Shown: positions 53,601-62,570, numbered from the stretch's first letter. The stretch is DNA of 64,000 bases from Lachnospiraceae bacterium (GCA_017938145.1 JAGBCB010000013.1:1-64000); one strand, 5' to 3'. A program made the numbers and translations. The notes: generated by a model not told the origin, from the letters alone.

Positions 53601-53629
53601 TTTACTTTTTGAACAAATAATGATATACT
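53601..53629 (+). promoter_or_regulatory. Promoter of the AraC regulator gene
   Basis: TTTACT (53601-53606), 17 bp, TATACT (53624-53629). An inverted repeat TTGAACAA (53609-53616) / TTGTTCAA (53643-53650) brackets the -10 box. Confidence 0.65.
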
Positions 53630-53656
53630 GCTTTTAGTAAAATTGTTCAAAAACAT

Positions 53657-53670
53657 TGAAAACGCTTTCA
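53657..53670. promoter_or_regulatory. Catabolite response element (cre)
   Basis: TGAAAACGCTTTCA, a perfect palindromic match to the CcpA/LacI-family cre consensus (TGWAANCGNTNWCA). It lies about 20 bp after the predicted AraC transcription start, where bound CcpA would block elongation in the presence of preferred sugars. Confidence 0.9.
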
Positions 53671-53730
53671 CTTTTGCCAAAAACCAAAAGCAATTTTTGA
53701 TAAGTTACTAGCAAGATATGGAGGGAACAC

Positions 53731-54666
53731 ATGGCCAAACATGAAAAATTGAATCAGTTTGACGATTTAAACAGAATCAACAGTGACTGGTCCGGTGCCA
53801 AGTATATTAACAGCACCCATGAACTGGTTGCCTATCACAACGACACCATCATCCGCATATGGCGTAATGTAGAAAAAGTCGGCTTCAAAGCTCACTGGCA
53901 CTCTTCCATCGAGATTGTCATGCCGGTAGAAAATTATTATGATGTTGTTCTTGACAACACCGTACACCGCATCAATCCGGGAGAAATTTTCATCATCCCG
54001 CCAAGAGCGCTGCACGAACTGGCTGCTCCGCCAAGCGGTGTCCGTTTTATCTTCTTGTTTAATATTAATGTTCTGGCACAATTAAAGGGTTTTGCTTCCA
54101 TCCAGACCCTGTTGTCCAAGCCGCAGCACATTACAAAGGATACACATCCTCTTGTCTATAATGAAGTATACCAGACTTTGCTTGATATGTGTAAGGAATA
54201 TATTTCCGGTAACCCATACAGCGAGCTGTCCATCTTCTCCTTATTAATAAGAATGTTGATTTCCCTGTACGAAAATCACATCCAGACTACAGACCTGTTC
54301 CAGAACGTCAACGTTAACAAGCATCAGGAATACGTGGCTAAATTCGGTAATCTTTTGGAATACATCGACAGCCACTATACCGAAGACTTAACATTGGAAG
54401 AAATGGCAGATATCATCGGCTTTTCCAAATACCATTTTTCCAGATTGTTTAAGCAGTATACCAACTTTACATTCTGCGATTACTTAAAACACCGCCGTAT
54501 CCAGGCGGCAGAAATGCTTTTAGACCAGCCGGAGTATTCCATTACAGAGGTTGCGCTTCAGGCCGGTTTCCCAAGTATTTCTACCTTTAACCGTATTTTT
54601 AAAGAATACAAAAACTGTACCCCGACCGAATTCCGCAACATGCGTCAGAAGCGTCGGCACCAGTAA
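53731..54666 (+). CDS. AraC-family transcriptional regulator of the xylan locus
   Basis: 311 residues. The N-terminal half is a cupin sugar-sensing domain (HWHSSIEIVMPVENYYDVVLDNTVHRINPGEIFIIPPRALHEL). The C-terminal 100 residues contain two helix-turn-helix units (LTLEEMADIIGFSKYHFSRLFKQYTN and SITEVALQAGFPSISTFNRIFKEYK). It is divergent from the large operon and upstream of the GH26-like gene, so activation of both in response to a xylan sugar is the natural model. The gene is itself under a cre site. Confidence 0.92.
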   Translation: MAKHEKLNQFDDLNRINSDWSGAKYINSTHELVAYHNDTIIRIWRNVEKVGFKAHWHSSIEIVMPVENYYDVVLDNTVHRINPGEIFIIPPRALHELAAPPSGVRFIFLFNINVLAQLKGFASIQTLLSKPQHITKDTHPLVYNEVYQTLLDMCKEYISGNPYSELSIFSLLIRMLISLYENHIQTTDLFQNVNVNKHQEYVAKFGNLLEYIDSHYTEDLTLEEMADIIGFSKYHFSRLFKQYTNFTFCDYLKHRRIQAAEMLLDQPEYSITEVALQAGFPSISTFNRIFKEYKNCTPTEFRNMRQKRRHQ

Positions 54667-54693
54667 AACAAAAGAGAGAGCATGGAGGAAGTT

Positions 54694-56133
54694 ATGAACG
54701 AAAACAAAGTACTTGCCCTGCATATGGGCAAAGCAAAATGTGCCGTAGATTTAGGAGATGGGTCCGAACGCGGCGAATACGTGAATCAGGACTATATTTT
54801 ACACACCCTCGGCAGACCCCACAGAAGTATTTCTTTAATGTACTGCTACTATCCGTTAGATGAAGGCTGGCCGGGCAGAGCCAGCGTGGTTCATGCCAGT
54901 CCGGACGTATCCTTCGCCTGGGATTATCCTTACGACGATTACTTCACCTACAAGGGCGGCTTAAACGGCACTACCGACGACGAGCCTTTCACCTGCATGA
55001 GAGACATCCGCAGACACGGTCAGGACGTCACCCTTACCCTTACTATCGACCCACACATTTCCGACGAGCACTTAATCGCCATTGCAAAAGACTTAAGACC
55101 CTTCGGACGCATGATGCTTCGTATCAACCACGAATGTACCGGCGACTGGTTCAGCTTTACCAAGCGCAGTACCTATAAAGAAATCGGCGACTTTTTCTGC
55201 CGTGCCCACCGCATTATCAAGGAATACGCACCTAACGTGCAGACCATTCTTTGTACCGGCGGTGTAGAAGGCGGCAAAAACGTTATCGAAATGGAAGACT
55301 GTTTTGCCGACGCAGTGCGCTGCACCGACATGTGGTCCATCGACAAATACTTTGCCCTCCATTGGGGCTGGCCTTACGATGTAGCAGAGCGTGGCGGAAA
55401 TTCCCACGGCCGCAGCAACATCCGTGAAATTTACGAGTATACAAAAAAATCTTATAATCGTTTCTCCGAGCTTTGTGGCGGTGCCAAAAAGCCAATGATG
55501 ATGAGTGAATTAAACGCCGACGGTGACGTTACCGGTCCTTACGAGCAGGCCGACATGGTAAAGGAATTCTGTGACATTCTCAAAGAAGAAAATGCCACCT
55601 GGTTCACCAACTTCTCCATGTACCAGTTCCGCGACAGAGGTCGTCTCGGTCTCGAAATCGAAGACCCAAACAATCCGGAAGTGGGCATTGCACAGCCGCT
55701 TCTTGAAACCTACAAAGAAATCATCCACGATGACTACTTCAAACCGGAAATGACTATCGGTTCCGAAGTTCAGCTTCCGCTCACCCTCCGCTGGGGCGGT
55801 GCAGAAGATGCGGAAGGCATTGCCATTCCTCTTCACTTCGATGGCAACCCACACTTCTGCGAAGCAGTCTTCGAAGACGATTCCAACCTGATGATGGAAA
55901 TTAACGGCACCTGGTTCTACAAATCTCCAAAGGCAAAGACCATCGACTTCATGAGCGCTTTCTTCAAGAAGCCGCTCACCGGTCCATGTGACTTAACCTT
56001 AAAGATTTTTGCACCACCTGCCTCCGGTGAAAACGACATTTCCACCGAAGACGGTTTATACAACAGCTACACCACCATTGAAAAGCTGCCAAAGATCCGA
56101 CTGAGATTCGAGCCGGTGGAGTTGGCTAAGTAA
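54694..56133 (+). CDS. GH26-like clan GH-A glycosidase, intracellular
   Basis: 479 residues, no signal peptide. A (beta/alpha)8 barrel (about 45-345) carries NHECTGDWF with probable acid/base E147, like the HExNGxW of GH26, and KPMMMSEL with probable nucleophile E272. A beta-sandwich domain follows (about 365-479). The start at 54694 (MNENK) is favoured since GGAGG precedes it; the ATG at 54682 overlaps that site. The overall similarity to GH26 is limited to the motifs, so the family could be a distant or separate one. It is 28 bp after the AraC gene and ends at a strong terminator. Substrate unknown; a xylan or mixed-glucan oligomer is likely from context. Confidence 0.7.
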   Translation: MNENKVLALHMGKAKCAVDLGDGSERGEYVNQDYILHTLGRPHRSISLMYCYYPLDEGWPGRASVVHASPDVSFAWDYPYDDYFTYKGGLNGTTDDEPFTCMRDIRRHGQDVTLTLTIDPHISDEHLIAIAKDLRPFGRMMLRINHECTGDWFSFTKRSTYKEIGDFFCRAHRIIKEYAPNVQTILCTGGVEGGKNVIEMEDCFADAVRCTDMWSIDKYFALHWGWPYDVAERGGNSHGRSNIREIYEYTKKSYNRFSELCGGAKKPMMMSELNADGDVTGPYEQADMVKEFCDILKEENATWFTNFSMYQFRDRGRLGLEIEDPNNPEVGIAQPLLETYKEIIHDDYFKPEMTIGSEVQLPLTLRWGGAEDAEGIAIPLHFDGNPHFCEAVFEDDSNLMMEINGTWFYKSPKAKTIDFMSAFFKKPLTGPCDLTLKIFAPPASGENDISTEDGLYNSYTTIEKLPKIRLRFEPVELAK

Positions 56134-56138
56134 ATTTC

Positions 56139-56199
56139 AAAAAGGACATCTCCTGCGAACCCACTAACGCTGACGGTTCGTGCAGAGATGTCCTTTTTT
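56139..56199 (+). terminator. Intrinsic terminator of the GH26-like gene
   Basis: Outer arms AAAAAGGACATCTC (56139-56152) and GAGATGTCCTTTTT (56185-56198), inner TGCGAACC / GGTTCGTGCA stem, and a T run. Confidence 0.92.
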
Positions 56200-56206
56200 C
56201 TGCCCC

Positions 56207-56689
56207 GGAATGTACCGACGGAATATTTGCCGCAGTTTTCCTCCTTTGACTCAGCCACTTTTTACGGTTGCTTACCAAGGCCGGTGTTTCTTTTCCTAAC
56301 GTAATGCCGGTTCTTACTCCGGGTTCCCATAACTCGGTGCCGGAGAAAATTTCTCTAATGCGGCATGTTTTTGAATTCTGATTTGAAGTGTGCAAAACGT
56401 CCGATGGACGTACTTTTTAAGAACGGTCCGGCTTTTGTCGGACACATAAAGTGTCCACAGAAAGCCAAACCATTCTTAAAAGCGCTACCGTGCTTTTTGC
56501 ACAACTTCAAATCGCTTTACGTCATCCGCTTCAAATCATCCTTTTTCTCCGGCACCTCAAACAAATGGCTAACCCGCCGCGAACCGTCATCAGGGAAAGC
56601 TCCACCGCCCTTGGAGCCTGCCGAAAAAGTGCTGAACGTCAAAGTACGAAAAAGCTGCGGCAAGAAAACATTCTCCGTCGGTACATTCC
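56207..56689. repeat. Giant imperfect hairpin B (about 483 nt)
   Basis: The sequence folds on a centre at 56448 (GGACAC-ataaa-GTGTCC). The outermost 16 bases of the two arms are exact reverse complements (56207-56222 and 56674-56689). In between, matched blocks recur at symmetrical distance: TTGCCGCAG/CTGCGGCAA, CTTTGAC/GTCAAAG, CCAAGG/CCTTGG, GGTGCCGGAGAAAA/TTTTTCTCCGGCACC, ATTTGAAG/CTTCAAAT and TTTTAAGAA/TTCTTAAAA. There is no plausible gene. With hairpin C it fills the 1.1-kb gap between the GH26-like and GH8 genes. Confidence 0.85.
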
Positions 56690-56778
56690 CGCTAAGGCAA
56701 CCACCGTATTCACGACGCATTAGCACAAACTATAGTGTATGTGGCAATCTCCTTTCTCACACATATTCCAATTTACGC
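56690..56778. other. Spacer between giant hairpins B and C
   Basis: 89 bases with a small stem (GTGTATGTG / CACACATAT, within 56735-56766). No gene or clear promoter was seen. Confidence 0.5.
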
Positions 56779-57187
56779 CATTTCACACCCGTTTCGATGA
56801 ACCACGTTCAGGGCTTTTCCGGTGGCTCCGGGTTTTCTTGCAGGAAGGATATGCCTGTCCTTTGGGTTTCAGCAATCTGTTTGAGGAGGAGGGCAATAAC
56901 TTGTAGTGCAGGAATTTGAGGTGTTTCAAAAAGTGCGGAGCACTTTTTAAGGGAGGTGCATAGGGTACCTCTGAACAACTTGTTGTTCAAGAGTACCCTT
57001 GTACCTCCCTTTAAAGTTACATCCACCGGATGTTTTGAAACATCTCAAATTCAAGCCAACATTACCACCCCGACGACGAGTTATTGTGAAACCCAAAAGG
57101 GACAGGCATACGCTCTCCTCCCGGAGAGGAAACCCGGCAAGCCCCCGTGGAAAGCAGCTGAGTGGTTAGAGAAACGGGCGTGAAATG
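56779..57187. repeat. Giant imperfect hairpin C (about 409 nt)
   Basis: The centre is GAACAA-cttg-TTGTTC (56973-56988). Matched blocks on both sides include GAGGTGTTTCAAAA/TTTTGAAACATCTC, GAATTTGAG/CTCAAATTC, AAGGGAGGT/ACCTCCCTT, GGGTAC/GTACCC, ATGCCTGTCC/GGGACAGGCAT, GGGTTTCA/TGAAACCC and the outer CATTTCACxCCCGTTTC/GAAACGGGxGTGAAATG. The terminal loop on the plus strand is CUUG, one of the known extra-stable tetraloops. No reading frame has a ribosome site. Lies just before the GH8 terminator. Confidence 0.85.
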
Positions 57188-57191
57188 AATA

Positions 57192-57219
57192 CAAAAAAAG
57201 AGGGTGCGAAGCACCCTCT
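57192..57219. terminator. Terminator of the GH8 operon, bidirectional
   Basis: AGAGGGTGC-gaa-GCACCCTCT (57199-57219) with a run of seven T on the minus strand (57198-57192) and six A after it on the plus strand. Confidence 0.92.
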
Positions 57220-57226
57220 CAAAAAA

Positions 57227-58366
57227 TCACCACATACGATAGTTTCCGCTTAATGCGAGATATGCAAAGAAGTACAGGCAGTTGTCGTAGTATCTTCTCT
57301 TGCCTTCGCGAAGCGGCATCTTAAAGAAGCTTTCTACCCATTCGCGGCTTGCTTCGGTAGTTGCGGCCAGAACGCTCTGTGCAACCGTAACCTGAAGGCC
57401 CACCGGATGGAGGCAAAGTTCCTTTACGGCAATTGTGCCGTCAATTTCGTAAATATAAAATTCACCGGTGCGGAGTGCCGGAAGCAGGAACTTCTGGATG
57501 TTTGCTGCTGCATCACACTGACCGATATCAATACCGAACCATTCGTAGTCCAGACCGATGTTTGCCGCGGTACGGTAGGAGTCACTGAAGAACCAGTCAT
57601 GACGGTCACGGCTCCAAGGAAGCGGACGGCTCATAGGGGAACCATCGAACTCTGCATATTCTGCAGAGAATCCGGTTTCCGGATGACATGCCTTAATTAA
57701 ATATTCACGGCTTGCTTTGGCTGCTTCCTTCCAGAACGGTCTGTCTTCTTCATAAGCCCAAAGAGCAAACAATTCATAGAAATGAGGCAGATGATAGGAT
57801 GGATCAGTAAAATCAATGCCCGGAACAAACAAAATCTGCTTGTTTTCTAAGTTCCACATCGGAACACCCACTCTGCCGTTCTGACCCTTATGCAGGCAGG
57901 CACGCAAAATCTCTTTTGCTTCTGCTTCGTAGTTAAAGATGCCTTCGCCGTTGCCCCAACGGTGAGCCGCAAAGAACAGGGACATAGCAAAGAATTCTTC
58001 ACCGTCCGGCGCCGGACCGTCTGCATTTTTGGTTCCGTCGGTAGCACAGGACCATGCAAAGTAACCTTCATTATAGCCGGTTTCCATCCACATGTAGGTC
58101 TTCGCCCACTTCCATAAACGGTCAAATTCATCTTTCATATTTAACTGTACACAAATCATCATACCATAGGACATACCTTCGGTACGGGCGTCGTTATTGC
58201 CGGTATCCATGATGTATGCCATGTCATCCCCTACAGGGAAATAAACACGTTCGTCTTCTTTGCCGTAAAACCATGTCTGACGGATTTCCTCCAAACGCTT
58301 TGCAACCTCCGCTTCGGAAAAACCGACTTCTGTAAACACATTACGGTACTCTTTTTTCTGTAGCAT
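57227..58366 (-). CDS. GH8 reducing-end xylose-releasing exo-oligoxylanase (Rex)
   Basis: 379 residues, no signal peptide, cytoplasmic. The (alpha/alpha)6 barrel motifs of GH8 are present: NDARTEGMSYGMM with general acid E63, and the RDRHDWFFSDSYRTAANIGLDYEWFG block holding the base Asp. Length and sequence match the Bacillus halodurans Rex enzyme, which cuts xylose from the reducing end of xylo-oligosaccharides of three or more units. Downstream member of the GH10-GH3-GH67-GH8 run. Confidence 0.93.
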   Translation of the reverse strand: MLQKKEYRNVFTEVGFSEAEVAKRLEEIRQTWFYGKEDERVYFPVGDDMAYIMDTGNNDARTEGMSYGMMICVQLNMKDEFDRLWKWAKTYMWMETGYNEGYFAWSCATDGTKNADGPAPDGEEFFAMSLFFAAHRWGNGEGIFNYEAEAKEILRACLHKGQNGRVGVPMWNLENKQILFVPGIDFTDPSYHLPHFYELFALWAYEEDRPFWKEAAKASREYLIKACHPETGFSAEYAEFDGSPMSRPLPWSRDRHDWFFSDSYRTAANIGLDYEWFGIDIGQCDAAANIQKFLLPALRTGEFYIYEIDGTIAVKELCLHPVGLQVTVAQSVLAATTEASREWVESFFKMPLREGKRRYYDNCLYFFAYLALSGNYRMW

Positions 58367-58391
58367 AAGTAATTCTCCCTCCTCAAAATGA

Positions 58392-60398
58392 TTAGTAGAT
58401 TATTCTTCCCTTCTCATCCGGAATTCCGCTCTTCCGGTAAAAATATGAATTCACCTGATCTCGCCAGTCTTTTGCGTTTGTAAGCTGACGTCCAAACCGT
58501 TCTGTTACATTAGCAAAATATTCTGCAGGAACCTTTTCCTCTAAGGTCTGCCAACAGGAAATCATTGCTTCCACCTCTTCCACACCTTGGAAATGGGTGT
58601 CGTATATGTGCTGAATCAATGTTTTTCCGGTGGAAAGAACCCTGGTGTACGGCACATGATGGAAGAACAGCAAAAGTTCTTCCGGACAAGTGTCAATATC
58701 GTTGTACATGGAAGCATTCGGTTCGTTGTACTGGAACGCATAACCGGTACCCTTATCGGTACGGTCCACTCCAATACCCAGATGGTCTGCCCTGTGATAT
58801 GTACCCCAGCGGGAATACTCATAACCATCTACACTGCAGCCGTAATGTACATGAGGAGTTACCATCCAGCCGATACCAAGCGGGCTGGTGTAACGCTCAT
58901 ACACTTCTCTGGATGGAAGCAGAATGGAAAGCACTTTTTCCACCACTTCGTCTTCATTGGATAAGGTCTGGCGGATCCATTCTTCTGCAATTTCCTTTGC
59001 AGAAAGAGAATTTTCAAAAGCCAGACGACCAAAACCGTACAGGTTTGCCGCCGCCAGTACGTTGCCGGTCCAGTATATGTCGTTACCGGTGTTAATCACT
59101 GCCGCAATACCGGTATTTAAATTTCTATGTTCGGTTAATCCGCCGCCGATAATATCAGCCACGGTGTCGTTTTCTTTTCTGATATAGGTCTTGAACTCCA
59201 GAATTTCTTTGAACATCGGAATCAGATAGCATACATCAATCTGATGACCGGTGTATTCCTGGGCAATCTGCACTTCCATCATCTGGTTGGTTTTCTTTAA
59301 CCCGCCAAGAAGCGGTGCCACAGGTTCTCTTACCTGGAAGTCCATCGGACCGTTTTTAATTTGCAGGATAACGTTATCGTGATAATCGCCATCCATCTGA
59401 ATAAAGTTGTCGTACTGTGCGCGGGCTCTGTCGGTTTTGTAATCTCTCCAGTCCTGGGTACAGTTGTATACGAAGCAACGCCAGATAATCAAGGCTCCGT
59501 AAGGCTTTACGATGTCAGCCAGCATATTGGCTCCGTCTGCCTGGGTTCTGCCGTAGGTAAACGGTCCCGGGCGTCCTTCGGAATCGGCTTTTACGAGGAA
59601 GCCTCCAAGCTTTGGAACTCTGGTAAATACCTCTGCCATTTTTTCTTTCCACCAGGCAATTACTTCTTCATTTAACGGGTCTGCACTCTTTGGACCGCCA
59701 AGCTCCAACGGCGACGCAAAGTTTAAACTTAAGTAAAGCTTTATGCCGTATTCCGCAAATAACCCGGAAAGCTCGGCAACCTTGTCGAAGTAACGCTCGG
59801 TAATCAGATACGTTGCTGCATCCTTTACGTTTACATTGTTGATAACAATGCCGTTGATGCCGATGCTTGCCATGAATCTTGCAAAGTCTCTGGTACGCTC
59901 ATCAATGAAAAACTCATTGTTTCTGAAATAAAAGGACCGGCCGGAGTAGCCTCTCTCGATGCTGCCGTCCATGTTATCCCAGTGATTCATCATTCGCAGA
60001 GGCTGGGACGGGGATTTTTTCTCATCCGCACCCTGCAGGGATTTTTCCGTGGCAATGATACGGAGCACATGAAACACTCCGTATAATACGCCGCTTTCTT
60101 CTCCTGCGAGAAGAGTAAGCTTCCCGGACTTCTCTGCCAGACGGTAGGCTCCCTCTAAGTCCGGGGAAGTTGTCTCTTTTTTAATCACAAGTCCCTGTTC
60201 CAAAGGACCTGTTTTTACGGAAATTTCCTGACCGAGCATTTCTTTTACACCAAGGGCCAGTTCCGCAAGTGCATTTTTAATGATAGGATGTTCTGCCTCA
60301 AAGCCTTCCAGGCTTACGTTGCTTACGTACCCTTCATTGCCCTTACTGTTTACTTTTTTATAATCCAGCCAAAGCTGTGTCCAAGGTGTTTTGCTCAT
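58392..60398 (-). CDS. aguA: GH67 alpha-glucuronidase
   Basis: 668 residues, cytoplasmic. Family signatures include MNHWDNMDGSIERGYSGRSFYF, GINGIVINNVN, FLVKADSEGRPGPFTYGRTQADGANM (with the general acid Glu), IIWRCFVYN, VQIAQEYTGHQIDVCYL and WMVTPHVHYG. GH67 frees (4-O-methyl)glucuronic acid only from the non-reducing terminal xylose of aldouronic oligosaccharides, so it works after import. It starts 15 bp after the GH3 stop. Confidence 0.96.
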   Translation of the reverse strand: MSKTPWTQLWLDYKKVNSKGNEGYVSNVSLEGFEAEHPIIKNALAELALGVKEMLGQEISVKTGPLEQGLVIKKETTSPDLEGAYRLAEKSGKLTLLAGEESGVLYGVFHVLRIIATEKSLQGADEKKSPSQPLRMMNHWDNMDGSIERGYSGRSFYFRNNEFFIDERTRDFARFMASIGINGIVINNVNVKDAATYLITERYFDKVAELSGLFAEYGIKLYLSLNFASPLELGGPKSADPLNEEVIAWWKEKMAEVFTRVPKLGGFLVKADSEGRPGPFTYGRTQADGANMLADIVKPYGALIIWRCFVYNCTQDWRDYKTDRARAQYDNFIQMDGDYHDNVILQIKNGPMDFQVREPVAPLLGGLKKTNQMMEVQIAQEYTGHQIDVCYLIPMFKEILEFKTYIRKENDTVADIIGGGLTEHRNLNTGIAAVINTGNDIYWTGNVLAAANLYGFGRLAFENSLSAKEIAEEWIRQTLSNEDEVVEKVLSILLPSREVYERYTSPLGIGWMVTPHVHYGCSVDGYEYSRWGTYHRADHLGIGVDRTDKGTGYAFQYNEPNASMYNDIDTCPEELLLFFHHVPYTRVLSTGKTLIQHIYDTHFQGVEEVEAMISCWQTLEEKVPAEYFANVTERFGRQLTNAKDWRDQVNSYFYRKSGIPDEKGRIIY

Positions 60399-60413
60399 GT
60401 CAATTCTCCATTT

Positions 60414-62570
60414 TTATGCTAATACTTTGTTTTCTGCAATCTGAATCTTGAATTCGGTATTTGTTGTACCGGTAAGCTTATTACTTCTTGCATCCGGTGC
60501 ATGACCGCCTACATAAACGGTTGCATCGCCTGCGGTTAAACGAAGAATTCCTTCTTCATCAAACAAAGCGAAGCTTTCTACCGGAAGCTTTACGGAAACA
60601 GTCTTGCTTTCGCCGGCCTTAAGAGCAATCTTCTTAATACCCTTTAACTGTGCGTTAGGAGTGTTCTCCTGATTTACCTTTACGTAAACCTGCAGGGTTT
60701 CTGCGCCGTCCATCTTGCCTGTATTGGTTACGGTTGCAGTTACGGTTACGCCCTCTGCATCCAATGTATTCTTATCTACCTTTACGTCACTGTAAGTAAA
60801 GGTTGTATAGGAAAGACCGAAACCAAACGGATATAACGGCTCGCTCTTCATGTAACGATAGGTTCTGCCCTTCATGCTGTAGTCGGTGAACTCAGGAAGT
60901 TCATCGGTGGAGCGGTAGAAGGTTACAGGAAGTTTACCTTCCGGACTCTTTTCACCAAAGAGGATGTCGGCAATTGCCTTACCACCCTGGGCACCCGGAT
61001 ACCAGCCCTGAATAATTGCAGGAACATGTTCATCTGCCCAGTTCACTGCCAGTGCGGAACCGGATAACAGAACAAGCACTACCGGTTTGCCGCAGGCATA
61101 GATTTCTTCGAGAATATGCTGCTGTAAACCAGGAAGGTTAAGGTTTGGCTTGTCGCCGCTGGCAAATTCGTTACCGGTATCGCCTTCTTCACCTTCTAAG
61201 GTTGCATCCAGACCTAAGCATGCAATCACTACGTCGCTTTCTGCACACACGCCGCGCACTTCGGAGAGACGGTCATCCACCTCACCGAGGCCCTGTGCCT
61301 TCTGGTGGCTTAAGTGACAGCCTTCGGAAGTCATAACGCGTACGTCATCGCCAAGGTAATCCTGGAGACCTTCCAGTACGGTTACGTAACGGGATGCGGT
61401 ACCTTCGTAGTTACCAACCAAAGCCGCACGGCTGTTAGCGTTTGGTCCGATAACACCTACGGTCTTAATCTTGGACTTATCCAGTGGCAGGAAGTTATCT
61501 TCGTTCTTTAACAGAACGATACACTTTTCTGCCGCCTTGCGGTTTAACTCACGCATCGGCTTAGAGTCAACCACGGAGTAAGGAATTTCGTTAAACTTGT
61601 TGTCTTCTAACTTATCAAATACACCCAGCTTCATTCTGGTGGTGAATAAATTTACTAACGCTTCGTCAAGACGGGACTCTTTTACTCTGCCCTCTTCCAC
61701 TGCCTGCTTTAAGTAGTGGAATAAGTTACCGCAGTTTAAGTCACAACCGTTGTTCATAGCCATGGAAACAGACTCAACCGGAGTCTTGGTTACCATATGG
61801 CCTTCGTGGAAGTCCTTGATTGCCCAGCAGTCGCTGACTACATGACCTTCAAAGCCCCATTCCTCTCTTAAGATGTCCTGTAATAATTCTTTATGACCGC
61901 AGCAAGGCTGGCCGTTGGTACGGTTATAAGCACCCATAACTGCCTCTACCTTTGCTTCCTGTACACAGGCCTTAAATGCGGGCAGATAAGTTTCTCTCAT
62001 GTCCTGCTTGGATGCTACTGCATCAAAGCTGTGGCGGACACCTTCCGGACCGCTATGTACCGCAAAGTGCTTTGCACAAGCCGCTGCCTTTAAGTAGTTT
62101 TCATCATGCCCCTGTAAGCCTTGGATAAAACGCACACCCAAACGGGAGGTGAGATACGGGTCTTCACCGAAGGTTTCATGACCGCGGCCCCAACGTGGGT
62201 CACGGAAAATGTTAACGTTTGGAGACCAGAAGGTTAAGCCCTTGTAAATGTCGCCATCATCGGAAGCCTGCTGCATATTGAACTTTGCACGGCCCTCTGT
62301 GGAAATGGCATCTGCCACTTCTTCTAAAAAGTCTTCATCGAAGGTTGCCGCAAGACCGATAGCCTGAGGAAATACGGTAGCTACACCGGCACGGGCAACG
62401 CCGTGAAGCGCCTCGTTCCACCAGTTATACTTTTTGATGCCGAGGCGATCGATGCCCGGTGCCCAGTTTAATGTCTGGCCAACCTTTTCTTCCAGTGTCA
62501 TCTGTGCCACCAGCTCTGCGGCACGCTTTCTGAATTCTGCAATTTTCTCTTTGTTCTTTACGATGTCCAT
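60414..62570 (-). CDS. GH3 beta-xylosidase/beta-glucosidase
   Basis: 718 residues, no signal peptide. The GH3 N-terminal barrel has nucleophile D247 in HVVSDCWAIKDF and the substrate block GRGHETFGEDPYLTSRLG, followed by the alpha/beta sandwich domain (VGVIGPNANSRAALVGNYEG, VIACLGLDATLEGEEGD) and a fibronectin-III-like end (YSDVKVDKNTLDAEGVTVTATVTNTGKMDGAETLQVYV). Xylosidase activity is likely from the locus; glucosidase cannot be excluded. Confidence 0.93.
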   Translation of the reverse strand: MDIVKNKEKIAEFRKRAAELVAQMTLEEKVGQTLNWAPGIDRLGIKKYNWWNEALHGVARAGVATVFPQAIGLAATFDEDFLEEVADAISTEGRAKFNMQQASDDGDIYKGLTFWSPNVNIFRDPRWGRGHETFGEDPYLTSRLGVRFIQGLQGHDENYLKAAACAKHFAVHSGPEGVRHSFDAVASKQDMRETYLPAFKACVQEAKVEAVMGAYNRTNGQPCCGHKELLQDILREEWGFEGHVVSDCWAIKDFHEGHMVTKTPVESVSMAMNNGCDLNCGNLFHYLKQAVEEGRVKESRLDEALVNLFTTRMKLGVFDKLEDNKFNEIPYSVVDSKPMRELNRKAAEKCIVLLKNEDNFLPLDKSKIKTVGVIGPNANSRAALVGNYEGTASRYVTVLEGLQDYLGDDVRVMTSEGCHLSHQKAQGLGEVDDRLSEVRGVCAESDVVIACLGLDATLEGEEGDTGNEFASGDKPNLNLPGLQQHILEEIYACGKPVVLVLLSGSALAVNWADEHVPAIIQGWYPGAQGGKAIADILFGEKSPEGKLPVTFYRSTDELPEFTDYSMKGRTYRYMKSEPLYPFGFGLSYTTFTYSDVKVDKNTLDAEGVTVTATVTNTGKMDGAETLQVYVKVNQENTPNAQLKGIKKIALKAGESKTVSVKLPVESFALFDEEGILRLTAGDATVYVGGHAPDARSNKLTGTTNTEFKIQIAENKVLA

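Larger units (their letters stand above)
53377..53730. promoter_or_regulatory. Divergent control region of the xylan operon
   Basis: This 354-bp gap separates the transporter operon (minus) from the AraC gene (plus). It holds two palindromes, the AraC promoter, a spaced inverted repeat and a cre site, listed separately. For the minus-strand operon only a weak candidate is seen (-10 TATACT at 53504-53499 on the minus strand with a poor -35), so it probably needs an activator such as the AraC protein. Confidence 0.6.

Noticed and set aside
56365-56919. Open frame of 184 codons and several others in the giant-hairpin region
   Set aside because: No ribosome site, no recognisable domain, and each runs through hairpin arms and loops; the openness follows from composition.
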